A stretch of DNA of 64,000 nt from Caulobacter sp. (lineage in GTDB: Bacteria > Pseudomonadota > Alphaproteobacteria > Caulobacterales > Caulobacteraceae): positions 152,702 to 216,701 of the forward strand of contig JAIOXZ010000004.1 in NCBI GenBank assembly GCA_021741355.1, read 5' to 3'. How positions within the stretch are numbered: position 1 is the stretch's first letter; each line of letters opens with the position of its first letter. Positions 18,548-27,426 of this stretch are shown here, piece by piece. The translations under genes and the position numbers were made by a program. Below the pieces are notes generated by a model. It was not told the DNA's origin. It worked only from the letters and a program-made list of their open reading frames with translations, and ran no database searches.

Positions 18548-19744
18548 GTGATCCAGGCCAGCCGCCGTCGTTTCCTCACCGGAGCCGGCGCCTTCGGCGG
18601 CGCGGGACTGGCCGGCTGCGCGACGATCACCCCGGCTCCGGCCCGACCCTCGACCCCGACATGGGCGCCGGTCCCGCCGCTCGCGGCCATCCGCGCCGAG
18701 GTCGACCGCATTTCCCGCATCACGGTCTGCGTCCGTCCGTTCCGGGCGGCGGGGCCGCGCCTGGATGTGGAGACCGTCGGCGACAAGCAGGTCGTCCACA
18801 ACTACGGCCACGGCGGCAGCGGCTGGTCACTGTCCTGGGGCTCGGCGATGATCGCGGCGCGCAACGCCCTGGCCGGCGGCGAACGGGAGATCGCGGTCAT
18901 CGGCTGCGGCGCGCTGGGCCTTACGGCCGCCACCGTGCTGCAACAGGCCGGGGCCAGGGTGACGATCTACGCCCGGGAACGGATGTTCGAGGCCCGATCA
19001 TCGCGCGCCACAGGCACCTGGTCGCCGGACTCCCGCATCGCCGCCGTCGGCGCCGTCGCGCCCGGGTTCGCCGACCAGTGGGAACAGATGGCCCGGACCT
19101 CGCACAGGGTCTTCCAGACCTATCTGGGTCTGCCGGGCGATCCTGTCGAATGGACGGATCGCTATTCGCTGTTTGATGGGCCGTCCGGCCAAGGCGGCGG
19201 GCCATCGCAGCCTGACGCGGTGGAGTTTGTCGAGTACGGCAGCCGGGTCCGCGACCTGACGCCCCGGTCCCGCGAACTGGAGGCCGGAAGCCATCCCTTT
19301 CCGACGGCGCGCGCGCGCAAGGGCGCGTCGATGCAGTTCAACATCGCCGCCTATGCGCGGTTGCTGGCCACCGATTTCCTGCTCGGCGGCGGCAGCATCG
19401 AGACCGTGACCTTCCATACGCCGGCCGACCTGGCCGCGCTGAAGCAGAAGGTCGTGGTCAACTGCACCGGCTATGGCGCGCGGGCGCTGTGGAAGGACGA
19501 GTCGATCGTGCCTGTCCGGGGGCAGATCGCCTGGCTGATCCCCCAGCCCGAGGTGAACTACGGCCTCTACTACCGGCGGGTCTCGGTGTTGTCCCGGGAC
19601 GACGGGATGGTGGTGCAGTCCGTCGGATCCTCGGAAATGGCCGGCTACAATATCGACGACGAGACACCCGACCGGGCCGAGGCGGAAGCGGCGGTGAAGA
19701 CCATCGCCGGGCTCTATGCCCGGTTCCCCGCCGCCCGCGCCTGA
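18548..19744 (+). CDS. D-amino-acid-oxidase-like FAD oxidoreductase with permuted domain order, Tat lipoprotein
   Basis: The 398-residue protein begins with a twin-arginine motif (SRRRFLTG, residues 5-12) and a lipobox LAGC with C24, so it should be folded before export and lipid-anchored. Residues 58-108 contain VRPFRAAGPRLDVE and HNYGHGGSGWSLSWG, which form the C-terminal end of normal D-amino acid oxidases (around the catalytic Arg, here probably R63). Only after them, at 115-125, comes the FAD-binding Rossmann motif IAVIGCGALGL. The body with VNCTGYGARAL follows, and the protein ends where the normal enzyme would continue into the FRPVRP segment. This is the order expected of a circular permutation. 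The GTG at 18548 keeps the Tat signal. The substrate is unknown. Confidence 0.8.
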   Translation: MIQASRRRFLTGAGAFGGAGLAGCATITPAPARPSTPTWAPVPPLAAIRAEVDRISRITVCVRPFRAAGPRLDVETVGDKQVVHNYGHGGSGWSLSWGSAMIAARNALAGGEREIAVIGCGALGLTAATVLQQAGARVTIYARERMFEARSSRATGTWSPDSRIAAVGAVAPGFADQWEQMARTSHRVFQTYLGLPGDPVEWTDRYSLFDGPSGQGGGPSQPDAVEFVEYGSRVRDLTPRSRELEAGSHPFPTARARKGASMQFNIAAYARLLATDFLLGGGSIETVTFHTPADLAALKQKVVVNCTGYGARALWKDESIVPVRGQIAWLIPQPEVNYGLYYRRVSVLSRDDGMVVQSVGSSEMAGYNIDDETPDRAEAEAAVKTIAGLYARFPAARA

Positions 19745-19758
19745 GCCACAGTGGGCGC

Positions 19759-22647
19759 ATGACGTCCCTCGCCGACCGCCTTTCCCCCTGTGGGCCCGTA
19801 ATAGACGTCCGGGCGGCGGAGCGGACGCGAGAGCTGCTGGCGGAGCGGATCGGCGGGGCGGCGTTCGAGACGGCGTGGCCGGCGATGGCGGCGGTGTTCG
19901 GCGCCTCGCCCTATCTCGCCGGACTGGCGCGACGGCGGCACGCGGCCCTGCGCGAGACGCTGGAGCGCGACCCGGACGAGCGGCTGGCGGGCATCCTCGC
20001 CGCCACCCTGGCCGTGGCCGACGAGCCGGACGACGAGCTGGGCCGCAAGGCGCTGCGCGACCTGAAGGCCGACCTGCATCTGCTGACCGCCCTGGCGGAC
20101 CTGGGCGGAGCCTGGGATCTCGACGCCGTGACCGGCGCGCTGGCCCGGTTCGCCGACGCAGCCCTGCATGCCGCCGTCGCCCTGACCGCACGGGCCGAGA
20201 TCGAGCGCGGGCGGCTGGTCGCCGTGGCGCCCGGACCGGCCGGGCCGATCCCCGGGCTGATGATCATCGCCATGGGCAAGCACGGCGCCTTCGAGCTGAA
20301 CTACTCCAGCGATATCGACATCAGCTTCTTCTACGAGCCCGAGCGGTTGCCGCTGGCCGAGGGGGTCGAGGCCGGGGACGTCGCCGTGCGGATCGCCCAT
20401 GGCGTCGCCCGCACGCTGCAGGATCGCACCGCCGACGGCTATGTGTTCCGGGTGGACCTGCGGCTACGGCCTGACCCGTCCTCGACGCCGCCCGCCGTGC
20501 CCGCGCCGGCGGCGTTCGCCTATTACGAATCCGTCGGCCAGAACTGGGAGCGGGCGGCCTTCATCAAGGCGCGCGCGGCGGCCGGAGACATCCCCGCCGG
20601 CGAGGCGTTCCTGGACGAGCTGAAGCCGTTCATCTGGCGCAAGAACCTCGACTTCGCCGCCATCGCGGACATCCATTCGATCAAGCGCCAGATCCATACC
20701 TACAAGGTCGACGACCGGCTGACCGCCAAGGGCGCGGACCTGAAGCTGGGCCGGGGCGGGATCCGCGAGATCGAGTTCTACGTCCAGACGCAGCAGCTGA
20801 TCCTCGGCGGGCGGCATCCGGATCTGCGCTCGTTCCGCACGCTGGACGGACTGGCCGCGCTGGCTGCCGCCGGCCATGTGACCCCGGGCGCGGCCGAGGC
20901 GCTGTCGAAGGCCTATCGCGAGCTGCGGGCGCTGGAGCATCGCGTGCAGATGCTGGCCGACGACCAGACCCACCGCCTGCCGGAGTCCGACGCTGATCGC
21001 AAACGCGTGGCGGCCCTGTGGGGCATGGACAACCTGCGCAGCTTCGACGCCGCCGTCGGCCGTATCCTGAAAGGCGTCAACGCCATCTACGGTGAGCTGT
21101 TCAAGGGCGAGGAGGAGCTGTCCTCGCGGTTCGGCAGCCTGATCTTCACCGGCGTCGACGACGACCCCGCGACCCTGGCCACGCTCAAGCGGATGGGGTT
21201 CTCCAATCCGCCGCAGGTGTCGCAGACCATCCGCGGCTGGCACCACGGCCGGATCGCCGCGACCCGCACCGAGCGGGGCCGCGAGCTGTTCACCCGGCTG
21301 GCCCCGCGCCTGCTCGACGCCGTGCAGGCGACCGGCGCGCCGGACTCCGCCTTCAACCGCTTCGCCGACTTCTTCGGCGGGCTGTCGTCGGGCGTGCAGG
21401 TGCAGTCGCTGTTCCTGGCCCAACCCCGGCTGTTCGAGCTGATCGTCCAGGTCATGGCCTACGCGCCCCAGCTGGCCCAGACGCTGGCGCGGCGTCCCGC
21501 GGCCCTCGACGCGCTGCTCGACAGCGCCTTCTTCCGGCCGTTCGAGGACGGGCAGGGGGCTGAAGCCTTCCACCAGACGCTGGGCCGGGCGGAAGGGTTC
21601 GAGGAAGTGATGGACGCCGCCCGCCGGGTGCATCGCGAGCAGGCGTTCCGCGTCGGGGTGCAGGTGATGAGCGGCACGGCCAGCGCGGCCCAGGCCGGCG
21701 CCGCCTTCGCCGATCTGGCCGACCTGTGCATCCAGGGCCTGGCCGAGGCCGCCCTCGCTGAAACCGCGCGGCAGGGGGGAGCGTTCGAGGGCGAGGTGGC
21801 CGTGGTCGCGCTGGGCAAGTGCGGCGGCCGCGAGATGACCGCCCGGTCCGACCTCGATCTGATGACGCTCTACCGGTCGGCCGATCCCGCCGGAATGTCC
21901 GCGGTGAAGGGCTGGAGCGCCGACGTCTTCTACGCCCGTTTCACCCAGCGGCTGATCGCGGCCCTGTCGGCGCCGACCGGCGAGGGCGGCCTCTATGAGG
22001 TCGACATGCAGCTGCGGCCGACCGGCAGCAAGGGGCCCGTGGCGGTCAGTCTGAAGGCGTTCGAGACCTACTACGACCGCGAGGCCGAGACCTGGGAGAT
22101 GCTGGCGCTGACGCGGGCGCGGATCGTCTGGTCCAGTTCGGCCGCCTTCGCTGACCAGGCCGCGGGCGCGGTCGAGGCAGCCCTGCGCCGGCCACGCGAC
22201 GCCGCGCGCACCGCCGCGGACGTGCGGGAGATGCGCGCCCTGCTCGAGGCGGAACGGCCGCCGTCCGGGTTCTGGGATCTCAAGCTGACCCCGGGCGGGC
22301 TGGTGGATGTCGAGTTCGCCGCGCAGCACCTGCAGATCATCCATGCGGCGGCCGGCGGTCCTCTGGCCCACAACACCGGCGAGGCGCTCGCCGCCCTGGA
22401 GGCAGCGGGCCTGGGCGATCCCGCCGCGCTGGCCGATCTGGGCGAGGCCTGGCGGCTGCAGCAGGACCTGTCGCAGCTGCTGAAACTGGCGCTGGAAGAC
22501 AAGGCCGACCCCGACGAGGAGCCGAAGGGACTGCAGGCCCTGCTCGCGCGGGCGGGCGGCGCGCGTAACCTTTCCGACCTGCGAAAACGGCTCACGACGG
22601 CCCGCGACAAGGCGCGCAGGGCCTTCGAGCAACTGACTCGCCCGTGA
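19759..22647 (+). CDS. glnE: Bifunctional glutamine synthetase adenylyltransferase/adenylyl-removing enzyme GlnE
   Basis: The 962-residue protein has two nucleotidyltransferase domains separated by helical PII/GlnA-interaction regions. The N-terminal adenylyl-removing domain carries MGKHGAFELNYSSDIDISFF near residues 171-190. The C-terminal adenylyltransferase domain carries GKCGGREMTARSDLDLMTLY near 685-705. GlnE adds or removes AMP on glutamine synthetase in answer to PII state, setting nitrogen assimilation. The ATG at 19759 was chosen because the frame further upstream lies inside the preceding gene. Length is normal. Confidence 0.95.
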   Translation: MTSLADRLSPCGPVIDVRAAERTRELLAERIGGAAFETAWPAMAAVFGASPYLAGLARRRHAALRETLERDPDERLAGILAATLAVADEPDDELGRKALRDLKADLHLLTALADLGGAWDLDAVTGALARFADAALHAAVALTARAEIERGRLVAVAPGPAGPIPGLMIIAMGKHGAFELNYSSDIDISFFYEPERLPLAEGVEAGDVAVRIAHGVARTLQDRTADGYVFRVDLRLRPDPSSTPPAVPAPAAFAYYESVGQNWERAAFIKARAAAGDIPAGEAFLDELKPFIWRKNLDFAAIADIHSIKRQIHTYKVDDRLTAKGADLKLGRGGIREIEFYVQTQQLILGGRHPDLRSFRTLDGLAALAAAGHVTPGAAEALSKAYRELRALEHRVQMLADDQTHRLPESDADRKRVAALWGMDNLRSFDAAVGRILKGVNAIYGELFKGEEELSSRFGSLIFTGVDDDPATLATLKRMGFSNPPQVSQTIRGWHHGRIAATRTERGRELFTRLAPRLLDAVQATGAPDSAFNRFADFFGGLSSGVQVQSLFLAQPRLFELIVQVMAYAPQLAQTLARRPAALDALLDSAFFRPFEDGQGAEAFHQTLGRAEGFEEVMDAARRVHREQAFRVGVQVMSGTASAAQAGAAFADLADLCIQGLAEAALAETARQGGAFEGEVAVVALGKCGGREMTARSDLDLMTLYRSADPAGMSAVKGWSADVFYARFTQRLIAALSAPTGEGGLYEVDMQLRPTGSKGPVAVSLKAFETYYDREAETWEMLALTRARIVWSSSAAFADQAAGAVEAALRRPRDAARTAADVREMRALLEAERPPSGFWDLKLTPGGLVDVEFAAQHLQIIHAAAGGPLAHNTGEALAALEAAGLGDPAALADLGEAWRLQQDLSQLLKLALEDKADPDEEPKGLQALLARAGGARNLSDLRKRLTTARDKARRAFEQLTRP

Positions 22648-22709
22648 GGCGACGGAACGCTGATCAGACGGCGTTCAATCTGTGGGGCGTATCAAGGAGT
22701 ATCTGACCC

Positions 22710-23147
22710 ATGAAGACGATCACACTCGCCGCCGTTCTGCTGACCCTCTCCGCCGGCGCGGCCCTCGCCCAGGGCGCCCCCGGCGCCCGGATGGACGTGA
22801 ACGGCGACGGCAAGGTCACCAAAGGCGAGTTCACGAACGCCCGCGTGACGATGATGATGCGCGCTGACGCCAACAAGGACGGCAAGCTGAGCAAGGCCGA
22901 GCTTGAGACCGGCATGTCCGCCATGCGCAAGGGCGGCGCCGCCGCCGGCAAGGGCAAGGGCGGCGGCATGATGTTCGGCATGATGGACGGCAACAAGGAT
23001 GGCTTCCTAACCCGGGCGGAAATCGAGAAGATGATCGAGCGCCGCTTCCAGCGCATCGACGTCAATGGCGACGGCGCGTTGAGCTCCAGCGAGATGGCGG
23101 CGATGCCTGGCGGCCAGATGGGCGGCGGGGGTGGCGGCGGCCGTTGA
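22710..23147 (+). CDS. Secreted EF-hand calcium-binding protein
   Basis: The 145-residue protein has a signal peptide (1-20, ending AALA) and four EF-hand loops: DVNGDGKVTKGE, DANKDGKLSKAE, DGNKDGFLTRAE and DVNGDGALSSSE. The second half is rich in Gly, Lys and Met. It has the ribosome site AAGGAG nine bases before the ATG. The stop overlaps the start region of the ECF sigma gene, so it heads an operon with the sigma factor, a membrane protein and a CnrX-like sensor. It may be an output of, or calcium input to, that system; this is inferred from position only. Confidence 0.88.
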   Translation: MKTITLAAVLLTLSAGAALAQGAPGARMDVNGDGKVTKGEFTNARVTMMMRADANKDGKLSKAELETGMSAMRKGGAAAGKGKGGGMMFGMMDGNKDGFLTRAEIEKMIERRFQRIDVNGDGALSSSEMAAMPGGQMGGGGGGGR

Positions 23148-23752
23148 TCTCCAGACTTGCCAGACGGCGGGCCGGGGCGCGCGCTGGCGGTGTGGAGAGG
23201 CCATTGGCGACCGACGGCGATCCGGACCAGGAGCTGATAGCGCGCGTCGGGCGCGGCGATCCGGCGGCTATCCAAGCGCTGGTGGCTCGCAAGCTCCCGC
23301 GCATGCTGCAGCTCGCCCACCGCATGCTGAACGACGCCGCCGAGGCGGAGGACGTGGCCCAGGAGACGTTCGTGCGGGCCTGGAAGCAGGCGCCGACCTG
23401 GCAGCCCGGGGCGGCGCGGTTCGATACCTGGCTGCATCGGGTGGCGCTGAATCTCTGCTACGACCGACTCCGTCGACGGCGAGAAGTGGCGATGGCCGAA
23501 CCGCCGGAGCAGGTCGATACCGGACCGGCCGCCGACCGTGGGCTGCTCGCCCGGGACACCGGCCGCTGCGTATCGGCCGCACTGGCCGAGCTTCCGGACC
23601 GGTAGCGCGAAGCCGTGACGCTGTGCCACTACCAGGAACTGACCAATATCGAGGCCGCCGCCCTGATGGGCGTGACGGTGGATGCGCTGGAAAGCCTGCT
23701 GGCGCGGGGGCGACGGGCCCTGCGCGCCGCGCTGGCGGACCTGAGGGAGTAG
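23144..23752 (+). pseudogene. ECF RNA polymerase sigma factor interrupted by an in-frame amber codon
   Basis: The frame encodes a sigma-70 region 2 (about residues 45-115: AHRMLNDAAEAEDVAQETF, then FDTWLHRVALNLCYDRLRRR) and stops at TAG 23603-23605, after ALAELPDR. In the same frame REAVTLCHYQELTNIEAAAL and the rest of region 4.2 follow to a second stop at 23750-23752. ECF sigma factors normally read LPDRQREA here, so one C-to-T change (CAG to TAG) explains the break. The remaining 153-residue product would lack the -35-binding helix-turn-helix. The start is uncertain: TTG 23144 overlaps the EF-hand stop, and GTG 23192 is an alternative. Flanking genes are intact, so the mutation is recent, a sequencing error, or read through. 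Confidence 0.85.
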
Positions 23753-23756
23753 GACG

Positions 23757-24176
23757 ATGAACCTGGACCGTTTCCAGACCCTGGCTGATGCGTTTGGCGG
23801 ATCGATCACCCGCTGGCCCGTGGATGTGCAGGACGCGGCGTTCGCCTTCACCGCGGCGTCTCCGGACGAGGCGGCGCTCGCGCTGGCCGCGGCGCGGGAC
23901 CTGGACGAGGCCCTCGATGGCGCCGAGCGGCTCTTGCCCGGCGCGGCGCTTCGCCAGCGGATCATTGACGCCGCGCCGAAGACCCGCCGGCCGATGCGTA
24001 CGCCGTTCCAGCGCTGGCTGGCCGCCGCCGGTGTCGGCGCGGGACTGGCGGCCGCCACAGCGGCTGGGCTGATCGCCGGGGTCAATCTGTCCGCGGCCAG
24101 CGCCGGCGAGGACGCCCTGCTGATTGCAGCAGCCTACAGTTCCGGGCTGGTGCTTGACGAAGGAGACGCCTCTTGA
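23757..24176 (+). CDS. Single-pass membrane protein, probable anti-sigma component
   Basis: The 139-residue protein has a soluble N-terminal part (1-80) and one membrane helix near residues 88-112 (WLAAAGVGAGLAAATAAGLIAGV), with a short periplasmic tail. It starts 4 bases after the sigma gene and overlaps the next gene by four bases. By position it matches the CnrY-like anti-sigma proteins that hold an ECF sigma at the membrane, but no recognised anti-sigma motif is visible. Confidence 0.65.
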   Translation: MNLDRFQTLADAFGGSITRWPVDVQDAAFAFTAASPDEAALALAAARDLDEALDGAERLLPGAALRQRIIDAAPKTRRPMRTPFQRWLAAAGVGAGLAAATAAGLIAGVNLSAASAGEDALLIAAAYSSGLVLDEGDAS

Positions 24177-24715
24177 CCCAACGTCGTCTGACGATCGCGC
24201 TGCTGGTATCGCTGGCGTTGAACCTGTTCCTCGTTGGACTGGGTGTCGGGGCCTGGGCGCTGGGACCGAGGCTGATGCAGCCGTCGCCCGTCGTGGTCCA
24301 GGGCCCCGGACGCGCGCCGCTGCCCTTCTGGGCCAGCGCCCGCGCGCTGTCGCCGCAATACCGGCCGGCCTTCAGCGCCATGCTGCGCGGGGCGCTGGCG
24401 GATACGGTGGGCGATATCCGGGAAGCCCGGAAGATCAAGCGCCAGGCCTTTGACGCCATGTCGTCGGGAGATTTCGACGCCGGCAGGGTGACCGCAGAAC
24501 TGGACCGCGCGCGAACCCTCGAGTTCGGCGCCCGTGCGCGGCTGGAGCGCGACATGCTCGCCTTCTCGGCCACCCTGCCGCTCGAAGAGCGGGCGAACCT
24601 CGCCGAAGCCATGCGGGGCGCCATGACCCAGATGGTCAACCCGCGCTTCCAGCGTCAGTGGGAGGGCCGGCCGGCCGCTCCGCAGGCGCCGACAGACCCG
24701 CGACCGGCGGAGTAG
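24173..24715 (+). CDS. Periplasmic sensor of the CnrX/ZraP/Spy-like type
   Basis: The 180-residue protein has an N-terminal membrane anchor (about residues 7-30) and a helical periplasmic domain with the LxxxxR-type pattern of CnrX, ZraP and CpxP relatives (REARKIKRQAFDAMSSGDFD, then ARARLERDMLAFSATLPLEE). It contains no histidine and no cysteine, so the metal ligands of CnrX are absent; only Met, Asp and Glu remain. It ends the operon with EF-hand protein, sigma factor and membrane protein. It may sense something other than Ni/Co/Zn. Confidence 0.75.
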   Translation: MTQRRLTIALLVSLALNLFLVGLGVGAWALGPRLMQPSPVVVQGPGRAPLPFWASARALSPQYRPAFSAMLRGALADTVGDIREARKIKRQAFDAMSSGDFDAGRVTAELDRARTLEFGARARLERDMLAFSATLPLEERANLAEAMRGAMTQMVNPRFQRQWEGRPAAPQAPTDPRPAE

Positions 24716-24717
24716 CG

Positions 24718-27246
24718 TCAGGCCGCGATCACGCCCTGCAGGCGGCGGATCGGCAGGATGAAGCTGACGGTCGTGCCCTCGCCGGGCGTGCTTTCCAGTT
24801 CCAGCGCGCCTTCGTGCAGCTCGATCAGGGACTTGGTCAGGGCGAGGCCCAGGCCGGTGCCCTGGGTGGTCTTGCTGTGCTGGCTCTCGACCTGCTCGAA
24901 CGGCTGGGCGAGGCGCGAGAGGTCGTCCTTGCTGATGCCGATGCCGGTGTCGGTCACCGAGACGCGGACGCGCTCGCCGAGCGTGTCCTGGCGGACCTCG
25001 GCGCGCACCGTCACGCGACCGCCGCGCGGGGTGAACTTGATCGCGTTGCTCAGCAGGTTCAGCAGCACCTGTTTGACCGCGCGATAGTCGGCCTCGATCT
25101 CCGGCAGGAACGGGAAGTCGACAGAGAGGAACAGACCGGCCGCATCGGCGCGATTGCGCACCAGCCGCACGGCGTCCTCGGTGACCTCCTCGAGGTTCAG
25201 CGGCTCGAACTTGAGGTTCATCTTGCCGGCCTCGATCTTCGACATGTCGAGGATGTCGTTGATCAGCGCCAGCAGGTGCTGGCCGCTGTTGTGGATGTCG
25301 CCCGCGTACTCCTTGTAGCGCGGGTCGCCGAGCGGGCCGTACATCTCGGCGATCATGATCTCGCTGAAGCCGTTGACGGCGTTCAGCGGCGTGCGCAGCT
25401 CGTGGGACATGTTGGCGAGGAACTCGCTCTTGGCCTTGTTGGCGGCCTCGGCGCGGACCTTCTCGTTCTCGTACTTGCGGGCCAGCTCGGCGAGCTGCTC
25501 CTGGCTGCGTTCCAGACTGACCACCGCGTTCTGGAGCTGCTCCTCGTTGAGGCGGCGCACCTCTTCCTGCGCCTTCACGGCGGAAATATCGGTGGCGGTC
25601 ATGACCAGCCCGCCCTCGGCGGTGCGCCGCTCCGAAATCTGCACCCAGCGGCCGTCGTTGAGTTCGGCCTCGCGGATGCCGCGGGCGCCCTCGGGGCCGG
25701 CGATCTCCTGCTTGATCGCCAGCTGGACAAAACGGTTCACGTGATCGCGGGCGGCGCCGGGCTTGAGCACCTTCGGCTCAAGATTGAAGACGCTGCGGTA
25801 GTTGCGGTTGCACAGCAGCAGCCGGCCTGAGCGATCCCAGAGGACAAAGGCTTCGGAAACGCTCTCGATGGCGTCGCGAAGGCGGTTCTCGGCGGCCTGG
25901 GCGCGGGCCTGGGCGAGGCGTTCCTCGGTCACGTCGAGCGCTACGCCGATGATCCGGTGGAAACCGTCCTCGCCGGCCTGGCCGAGACCCTGCCCCCGGG
26001 CGTCGATCCAGATCGACTTGCCGCCTTGGCGATCGGGAACACGGAAGGACACATCGAAGGCGCCGAAGCTGGCCGCATGGGCGAGGGCCTGGCGAACCCG
26101 CTCGCGGTGATCGGGCGCGACCCGGTCGAGCACCTCCTGGCCGCCGACCACGCCGCCGCCGCCCCAGCCGAAGATGACGCCGGTGACGTCGGACATGAAC
26201 ACCTGGTCGTTGACCAGATCCCATTCCCAGATGCCGCACCGCGCCGCTTCGACCGCCATGCGGAAGCGTTGCTCGCTTTCGAAAAAGGCCCGCTGGCCGG
26301 CGTCGGCCTTGCGGCTCTGGGAGAACAGCAGCAGCGCCAGCGCGATGCCGATACCCAGGGGCACCAGCAAGGAGACGATGCCGTCGATCCGCGCCTCGTT
26401 GGCCTGCATCACGCTGATCGGCGCGGCCGCGGCCATGACCACCAGCAAGCCGCCGACGACCGGACGGCTGGCGACATCCACGATGCCGCCGTTCGGCTGA
26501 CGGCCGCGCACCAGCACGTCCGGGCGAAGGTCGGACAGCGCCAGACCAAAGGCCTCCCGCGCGGTCGAGGCCTGGGCGGCGCCACCCGGCCCGGTGCTGA
26601 CCATCAGGCGACCGTCCGCCGTGGCCCCGGCGGAAGAGCCTGCGTCGGCGGGGCCTGTCGGCAGTCTGGCCCGGTCCTCGGCCGTCAGGATGACCGCGCG
26701 ACCCGGCACGACGCGGGCGATGTAGAGACGTTGCGGGTCGCCGGCCGCCGTGCCGACCCACAGGCTGTGACCCGAGGCCTCCGCCTGCCGGGCCGCTCCC
26801 TTCCAGTCAGCGCCGTCAGCCCGTCCGGACGCGGCGGCCACGGTCTCGCCCGTGACGACAGCGGCGGCGGCGACGCCAGGGCCGGCCGCGCGCAGGGCGC
26901 CTTCAGCCGCGTCGATCGGACGGTCCGGGGATCGGTTCAGAAGCTCATAACCCGCAGCCAGCCCGCCATTGCGCTGGGCGATGCGCGCGTCGAGGCGGGC
27001 GGCGAGGATCTGGGCGGTGGCGTCCGGTCCGCCGGCGCCGTCCTTCGACACCCAGCCGCGCTGAAGCCGCATGACGCCGAAGGCCGTGTAGACGCCCAGC
27101 AGCACAACCGCCGCCAGGATGACGATGCGTACGAAGGCGCCGGACGAAGCACGGTTCTTCGACGCGGCAAAGGATGGCTCGCCGGCTACTGCTGCCTTGC
27201 GACGCTTGCCCGCCAACCTCAGTCCCCAAATATCCGAGTCAGTCAC
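24718..27246 (-). CDS. pleC: Membrane histidine kinase, probable PleC (cell-cycle kinase/phosphatase)
   Basis: The 842-residue protein has TM1 at about 38-60, a large periplasmic region, TM2 near 285-306, two PAS-like domains (about 320-440 and 450-570), a short coiled coil, the dimerisation domain with FLANMSHELRTPLNAVNGFS (H615), and an ATPase domain with NLLSNAIKFTPRGG, DTGIGISKDD and GTGLGLALTKSL. There is no receiver domain. Length and the histidine position (H610 in Caulobacter PleC, from memory) agree with PleC, which controls DivK phosphorylation and polar development. DivJ-like paralogues share the kinase core, so identity should be confirmed. It converges with the sigma operon, the two stops being 2 bases apart. 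Confidence 0.75.
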   Translation of the reverse strand: MTDSDIWGLRLAGKRRKAAVAGEPSFAASKNRASSGAFVRIVILAAVVLLGVYTAFGVMRLQRGWVSKDGAGGPDATAQILAARLDARIAQRNGGLAAGYELLNRSPDRPIDAAEGALRAAGPGVAAAAVVTGETVAAASGRADGADWKGAARQAEASGHSLWVGTAAGDPQRLYIARVVPGRAVILTAEDRARLPTGPADAGSSAGATADGRLMVSTGPGGAAQASTAREAFGLALSDLRPDVLVRGRQPNGGIVDVASRPVVGGLLVVMAAAAPISVMQANEARIDGIVSLLVPLGIGIALALLLFSQSRKADAGQRAFFESEQRFRMAVEAARCGIWEWDLVNDQVFMSDVTGVIFGWGGGGVVGGQEVLDRVAPDHRERVRQALAHAASFGAFDVSFRVPDRQGGKSIWIDARGQGLGQAGEDGFHRIIGVALDVTEERLAQARAQAAENRLRDAIESVSEAFVLWDRSGRLLLCNRNYRSVFNLEPKVLKPGAARDHVNRFVQLAIKQEIAGPEGARGIREAELNDGRWVQISERRTAEGGLVMTATDISAVKAQEEVRRLNEEQLQNAVVSLERSQEQLAELARKYENEKVRAEAANKAKSEFLANMSHELRTPLNAVNGFSEIMIAEMYGPLGDPRYKEYAGDIHNSGQHLLALINDILDMSKIEAGKMNLKFEPLNLEEVTEDAVRLVRNRADAAGLFLSVDFPFLPEIEADYRAVKQVLLNLLSNAIKFTPRGGRVTVRAEVRQDTLGERVRVSVTDTGIGISKDDLSRLAQPFEQVESQHSKTTQGTGLGLALTKSLIELHEGALELESTPGEGTTVSFILPIRRLQGVIAA

Positions 27247-27426
27247 CCCGTAGGGGGAATCTTAGGGGCGCGGAGTCCCGCCGTCACGGACCAATGGCGA
27301 TTTCTCCCCAGTCTGAGTCACATGGCCGCGGATCGTGGTTCGGCGGACTCACCCGGCGGACCCTTCGGGTGGTGTTTCCGCCGCAATCGCCTAGAGAGGG
27401 ACGCCCGCCGCGAGGTCCCCGACTCC

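Noticed and set aside
22654..22675. GGAAC-N13-CGTT before the EF-hand gene as an ECF (EcfG-type) promoter
   Set aside because: The spacing of 13 is too short for the usual 16-17 bases.
25957..27426. Long open frame antisense to the pleC-like gene, continuous with the EamA transporter frame
   Set aside because: It mirrors the kinase coding sequence, has no family features, and is explained by the high GC content; the transporter starts at 27427.
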